A stretch of DNA of 22,272 nucleotides from Zygnema cylindricum (taxonomy: Eukaryota > Streptophyta > Zygnematophyceae > Zygnematales > Zygnemataceae): positions 1-22,272 of the forward strand of contig JBBHKE010002979.1 of assembly GCA_037447655.1 (NCBI GenBank), written 5' to 3'. The notes under the pieces are model-generated. The model was not told where the DNA came from. It did not search any database and worked only from the letters and a program-made list of their open reading frames with translations. Shown piece by piece: positions 18,276-22,272 of this stretch. Position 1 is the stretch's first letter, and every line of letters starts with the position of its first letter. The translations under genes and the position numbers were made by a program.

Positions 18276-19044
18276 AGACTTCAATACAAAATCACCAACT
18301 CACTTGCTGTAATGTAAATAAGTTCACTCCACACCGGTGACATTGACTTTAGATAACATTTTTGTTAATTTCACAACATATAACAATGTAAAAACACACA
18401 CGTGACTGAACATACACATCTTCAGAACATCCTTCTCATAAAATAAGAAAGAAAAGGTTTCAAGGATTTAATCACAAACCAAGTTTCTCTGCACAATAAA
18501 AACCCTTAAAGAAGAACCCAAAACCATAAATCAGCAAAACCTCAGAAATCTCAAAGTTCCATGACAACCAATAGATCCAGAAACCACAAAATTCCAAAAC
18601 CCATAAACCCCAAAACTCCAAACTCCCAAAAAGTCCAAATCCCCATACACACCCAAAGCACCAAAATGTAATTTTCAAATATGCGTCTTTATTGCCTTCC
18701 AAAAAAAATCGAAGACTTTTTCGTACGATTCCGTCAGGTTTTTGACGTGACAAAATTTATAAAAATTTTGAACTTCAATGTTACGACGCTTTTTAGAACT
18801 TCACTCTAAGAGTAAAACTAGTCTCTAGAAATTAGCCTTTCAACTTATCGACGACTTAAGAATGAAAAAAGGAAATGAAATCCTTGTGTACATATTCAAA
18901 ACTCTTGAAAACTTCCCAAAAATATAAGAGACAATTTTTTTCCGAAACCGAACCAATTTTCCCAAGATCATTTCCGAAGAACTTTCTCGAAAACCATTTC
19001 CGAAAAGAAAAAAAAAACCTGTTTTCGAAAAATAATTAACCGTA
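18276..19044. other. Non-coding DNA downstream of the FAS1 gene
   Basis: AT-rich, with C/A-rich low complexity (18580-18660, CCAAAAC-type) and A-runs. The part next to 19044 probably includes the 3' UTR of the minus-strand FAS1 gene, but no clear polyadenylation site can be fixed. The minus-strand frame 18753-18472 is Trp/Phe/Gly-rich only because of the CCAAAAC repeats. Confidence 0.55.
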
Positions 19045-19744
19045 TTAGAATACGATTGCAAAAATCGATACCCAAATACAAAAAAGAATCAAAAGCGAAG
19101 AAAACCCAATTTGGGATCCACCATTATGATGAGGAGGAGGAGGAGACATAGACATAGGAGTCTCGTAAACCGGAATTATACCCGTAAGGTTTAAATTTGT
19201 AGGAATTAAAACACTCGAAATACCGTGGACCGCCGTATAGTTATCGGCCAGCAAATTAGGTGAGACAACTGTCGCATTGTCGACTTTGATCTTCGTTCCG
19301 TTGACCGTAACGGAAAGAGTTGTTCCTAGAATAGAGGGAAGGGAGGTTTGGGGGAGGGAGAGAGAGGAGGGAGAGATATTCCCCAAACTCGAAATCGTAT
19401 CTTGGTCGACGTATTGGTTTACAATGTGGTAAGCGAGGATTTGAAAAACGACACCAGAATTGTTGAGGAGAGCTTTCGTGGTACTCGATAATGCAGCGAA
19501 AGCCTGAAAAAAAAAAAAAAAAAAACCATGAGAAAAAACAATAAAGCCCCAGAAAGAAAAATTCCCCAAAAAATAAAACAGATTTCAAATTGGTTAAAAA
19601 AACGACTACTTTTCTGAGTACCGTGGGACTAGGCATGGCTGCATTGCCCTGAGAGAGATAGGAGGGGAGAGAGATAAAGAGAGGAAGAAAAGAGAGCAAG
19701 GTGAAAATGGAAATTCCCTTGCAAACATACAATACAGTACACAT
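19045..19744 (-). CDS. Fasciclin-like (FAS1 domain) GPI-anchored protein, two-exon model
   Basis: Exon 2 (19503-19045, 152 codons) is the solid part: AFAALSSTTKALLNNSG, the YH motif (AYHIV), LGTTLSVTVNGTKIKVDNATV and the second conserved FAS1 block VHGISSVLIP, six N-glycosylation sequons, a short SPPPPHH segment and a C-terminal NGGS plus hydrophobic tail typical of a GPI-anchor signal. FAS1 proteins of plants are cell-surface adhesion or wall proteins. The acceptor TTTTTTCAG lies at 19504-19509. Exon 1 (19744-19610, 45 codons) offers a signal-peptide-like stretch and a GT donor at 19609, giving a phase-0, 106-bp intron and 197 residues. The FAS1 N-terminal part with its FAPT block is missing, so the 5' end may be wrong, truncated or disrupted. 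Exon 1 is much less certain than exon 2; translation from the inner Met (MPSP) would lack a signal. Confidence 0.68.
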
Positions 19745-19962
19745 CGAATCGCTATTAGCGTAGAAGATTTTTTAGTGAATAAGAATGATTACCGTTATTA
19801 ACGCTAATTGGGAATTTGAAAATTTTCAAAGAAATCATTTACTCTAATTAAAAATTAGGGTTTTTTTTAATTAGTATGAATAATTCTATTTGAGAATCTG
19901 AGAAAAATTTGGGAAACCGAATTAGTGTTCAATACGCTAATAGCGATTCGCGGTGTACTGTA
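19733..19962. mobile_element. 230-bp unit with 30-bp inverted ends over the FAS1 gene start
   Basis: 19733-19762 and 19933-19962 are reverse complements with two mismatches; each contains CGAATCGCTATTAGCG. The unit is AT-rich and non-coding, like a MITE, but no clear target-site duplication is visible. Its left arm contains the putative start codon of the FAS1 gene (19744-19742). Confidence 0.6.
19855..19863 (-). promoter_or_regulatory. Telo-box AAACCCTAA
   Basis: Nine-base match on the minus strand, about 110 bases upstream of the putative FAS1 start. Telo-boxes occur in many plant promoters; here it lies inside the inverted-repeat unit. Confidence 0.4.
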
Positions 19963-20566
19963 CTGTCTCGATGTCGTACATTTAAACTGTAATAAAGCGT
20001 ACCGAAAAAACGCTTAACTTTTCGCCATGACGCTACTGTACCTTTCACGTCCCGACAGCGAAACAGATTACAATATGTTCCTAACAGAGATCTCCTCTAA
20101 AAGCGCGTGGTTCGCTGTGAATAGCTCATTAATTTCACGTAAAACAAATACTTAAGATTCCCTAACACCTGAACCTGACAGGCACCGCCGCCTGGGACGC
20201 TTCGACAGAGATCATGTCAGAAGATCTTTTGAATCCGACGGATCTTTTGTACATGTCGACATTCGTTATGTATTCGTTATGATTACGTTAGTCATGTAAT
20301 CTTATCTTTTCAAGACGTGTTAGTCGTTATGTGGACATTGTGTGGACAAAGTACTTACGTACTGTAGCTTTTGGATATCTTCCAGGTACTAAATGCCACG
20401 TCACGCCGAGCATGTTTCGATTGATCGAAAATCAAAAGCTTGATTTGATTTGTCAGCGGATACGTTCCGACAAGAGGAAATCACCGAATCTTTATCCGAC
20501 GTGGCAATAAAAGCGCGCCAATTGCTGAATCGCACGATTCTCGAGTTTTAATTAGTTGTTAGATCG
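19963..20566. other. Intergenic / putative promoter DNA upstream of the FAS1 gene
   Basis: No gene recognised. Contains GTAC motifs at 19976, 19999, 20038, 20351 and 20359 and scattered CGT-rich words. No convincing TATA box could be assigned to the FAS1 gene. Confidence 0.5.
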
Positions 20567-20902
20567 ATGCGTAGTTTGTCACGTAGACACCGGCGGACAC
20601 GAGAAGTGTACGGAACCTTTAACCGAGGCTGGCAGCCTGCCCGAGGTTTTGTCAGACGCCTACTTTTGTTCGTTTGTGAACAAGATGTGGCTTCCGTACT
20701 GTACTTTAATTTCCGACGAGGTATCCCGCACGAGCCGTTTGCAGACTTGTACGGATACATATTTTTGTTCGTTTGTGAACAACATGTAGCTACCGTACTG
20801 TACTTCAATTTCCGACGTGGTATCCCGCACGAGCCGTTTGCAGATTTGTACGGATCCATATTTTCGTGCGTTAGTCAAAGGTACTTTAACTTCCTCCAAT
20901 AA
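20567..20902 (+). CDS. Small ORF containing in-frame 33-residue tandem repeats, function unknown
   Basis: 111 codons from MRSLSRRHRR to YFNFLQ. Two copies of a 33-residue unit containing VLYFNFRRGIPHEPFADLYG are followed by a short degenerate third (IFSCVSQRYFNFLQ). Between the two full copies (7 differences in 99 bp) four changes are synonymous at third positions and three change the residue. The opposite strand has an open frame of similar length whose third positions coincide, so the pattern does not settle the strand. No family recognised; no signal peptide or membrane segment; could be a repeat with no product. Confidence 0.22.
   Translation: MRSLSRRHRRTREVYGTFNRGWQPARGFVRRLLLFVCEQDVASVLYFNFRRGIPHEPFADLYGYIFLFVCEQHVATVLYFNFRRGIPHEPFADLYGSIFSCVSQRYFNFLQ
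20664..20898. repeat. 99-bp tandem repeat, two full copies plus degenerate third
   Basis: 20664-20762 and 20763-20861 share 92 of 99 bases; 20862-20898 resembles a third copy with an internal deletion. Each full copy carries GTACTGTACTT and GTTCGTTTGTGAAC. Confidence 0.92.
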
Positions 20903-20977
20903 AAACAAGCCCGATACGACGAAGCTACACTAGGGGATACATAAAATCGGAAAGACCTACAATGGGAGAAGGACAGC

Positions 20978-21231
20978 TCTATCCTTCTCTCCCTCCCACC
21001 CCTCTCCCTCTTTCCGCACCACTCTCCGCATCTCCAACCCTCATTTCTCTCCCTCTCCCCCCTCCCCCCTCCTCCCTCCTACATAGTGATGTACGTATTG
21101 ATCTTTTTACTTCTCTTATCTGTTTCGTGAATGGAGGGAAAAGGAGGGAGGGGAGCAGGGAGAGGGAGAGGGAGAGGAGGGAGGGAGAGGGAGAGGGGCC
21201 CAGGGAGAGGGAGAGGGAGAGGGACGAATCG
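20978..21231. repeat. Polypyrimidine tract facing polypurine tract
   Basis: 20978-21082 is CT-rich (CTCCCT words), then about 50 bases of unique DNA, then 21133-21231 is GA-rich (GAGGGAGAGG). The two could pair as a long imperfect hairpin. Open frames here are compositional. Confidence 0.85.
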
Positions 21232-21249
21232 AGGAACTGGGAATGGTAA

Positions 21250-21800
21250 TTATGAGTTGACAAAATTGGGAATCGGAAAAAGGGGTAAAAAAGGGGTAAG
21301 GGGTTTTATTCTAAGAAATTGGGAAAATTAAGAAAATTGGGAATTGGGGAATTAAAAAAATAGAAAATTAAAAATTAAAAATTTGAAATCGAAGAAAAGG
21401 ATCTACTTGGGAAATTGGGAAAATTGGGGAGTTAAGAGAATTGGGAAATGGGAAAATTTGGAAGTTGGAAAATTGGAAAATTGGAGCTTGGGGAATTAGA
21501 AAAATTGGCGAAATCGGGGAATTGAGAAAATTAAGAAATTAAGAAATTGGCAAAATCAAGAAATCAAGAAATTGGCAAAATCAAGAAATCAAGAAATTCG
21601 CAAAATCAAGAAATTAAGAAATTGGCAAAATCAAGAAATTAAGAAATTGGCAAAATCAAGAAATCAAGAAATTGGCAAAATCAAGAAATTAAGAAATTGG
21701 CAAAATCAAGAAATTGGGATATTGGAAAAATTGGAGAAATGGGGAAAATGGGGGAATTGGGGAAATGGGGAAATTGCGGAAATTGGGGAAATAGTAAATA
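21250..21800. repeat. Degenerate AATTGGG-type field with a 25-bp minisatellite
   Basis: The region is full of AAATTGGG/AAAATTGG words. At 21531-21712 about seven copies of a 25-bp unit built on AAGAAATTGGCAAAATC occur, alternating CAAG and TAAG variants. No coding signal. Confidence 0.88.
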
Positions 21801-22272
21801 ATGAAAAGCTTTGAATTTTAAAAAAGCAACTTTAAAACATTAGAATTTAGCTAACTTACGAATAGGAAACTGATAAAATTCGAGAAAAAAAAATGTTATT
21901 AGAAATTACAAATTTTGAGAAAATTGGGAATTTGAAACTGGGTGTTAGGAATTGACATCAAATCAAAGAAAAAAAAATTCCGTCGAAAAATAGATCCGAA
22001 AAATGGGGAAAGTCACAGGTGTGACAGACGTCACACAGTTTGAACCACACGTGGCTTTGAGAACTGGCCGAATTAAGACAGAGAGAGTAAAAGATAATAA
22101 TAACAATAGTTTTAAAATAAATAAGATAAAAAAAATAATAATAATACTGAAAAAAGAGACAAAGAGCCAAAAAATGCCTACCGGAAAATCAAAGTAGAAA
22201 AACAAAATACCACAGCCCCCTCGAAAATGAACGGAAAATGTCACAAAAAACCAAAAAAAAAAAAAAAAAAAA
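21801..22272. other. AT-rich intergenic DNA ending in poly-A
   Basis: No gene recognised. ACGT words occur near 22015-22052 (GACGTCAC, CACACGTGGC, the latter G-box-like). The last 30 bases are almost pure A, so the sequence ends in a homopolymer. Confidence 0.6.

Noticed and set aside
18472-18753. 93-residue Trp/Phe/Gly-rich frame, minus strand
   Set aside because: Composition follows the CCAAAAC low-complexity DNA; likely downstream non-coding DNA of the FAS1 gene.
20962-21331. Arg/Glu/Gly-rich and Ser/Leu-rich frames
   Set aside because: Translations of facing CT-rich and GA-rich tracts.
21572-21814. 80-residue Lys/Asn/Glu-rich frame
   Set aside because: Encoded by the 25-bp minisatellite; 25 is not a multiple of three, so the frame rotates through the repeat.
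21958-22244. Phe/Ile-rich minus-strand frames near the right end
   Set aside because: AT-rich composition gives hydrophobic residues; no signal or domain is convincing.

Overview
The window looks like plant nuclear DNA. It holds three Ty1/copia LTR retrotransposons, telomere-box-like TTTAGGG motifs, a spliced gene for a fasciclin-like (FAS1) GPI-anchored wall protein, and a lot of low-complexity DNA. Nothing in it identifies the species. No bacterial, organellar, rRNA or CRISPR signal was seen.

Left half (1-15898): a retrotransposon cluster. Element 1 (minus strand, 1-5339) has both LTRs and a decayed gag-pol, and its left edge runs off the window. Its right LTR abuts, mid-gene, the gag zinc-knuckle coding sequence of element 2 (plus strand, 5340 to about 9600). 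Element 1 therefore most likely jumped into element 2, and the missing 5' part of element 2 should lie left of base 1. Element 2 keeps protease, integrase, RT and RNase H and a 3' LTR starting at 9160. Element 3 (minus strand, 9756-15893) is complete end to end: LTRs of 1007 and 1001 bp, TG...CA termini and a TATAT target-site duplication. All three are dead copies with stops and frameshifts. In element 3 the gag start codon lies inside the LTR, with a possible half-tRNA-type primer site overlapping gag; element 1 looks similar.

Right half (15899-22272): mostly non-coding. It contains a 44-bp near-perfect palindrome, a 308-bp MITE-like unit with perfect 24-bp inverted ends, a dense GTAC cluster, a telomere-like duplication, a 40-bp minisatellite, a possible tRNA-like/SINE remnant, a 25-bp minisatellite and several polypyrimidine/polypurine tracts. 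The only credible host gene is the two-exon FAS1 gene on the minus strand (19045-19744). Its putative start codon sits inside the arm of a 230-bp inverted-repeat unit, and its model lacks the N-terminal part of a normal FAS1 domain. Further right, a 99-bp tandem repeat stays in frame in a small ORF (20567-20902) of unknown nature.

I found no convincing new multi-gene system. The most interesting points are the gag start inside the LTR, the inverted repeat over the FAS1 gene start, the GTAC-rich promoter-like DNA, and the MITE-like unit.
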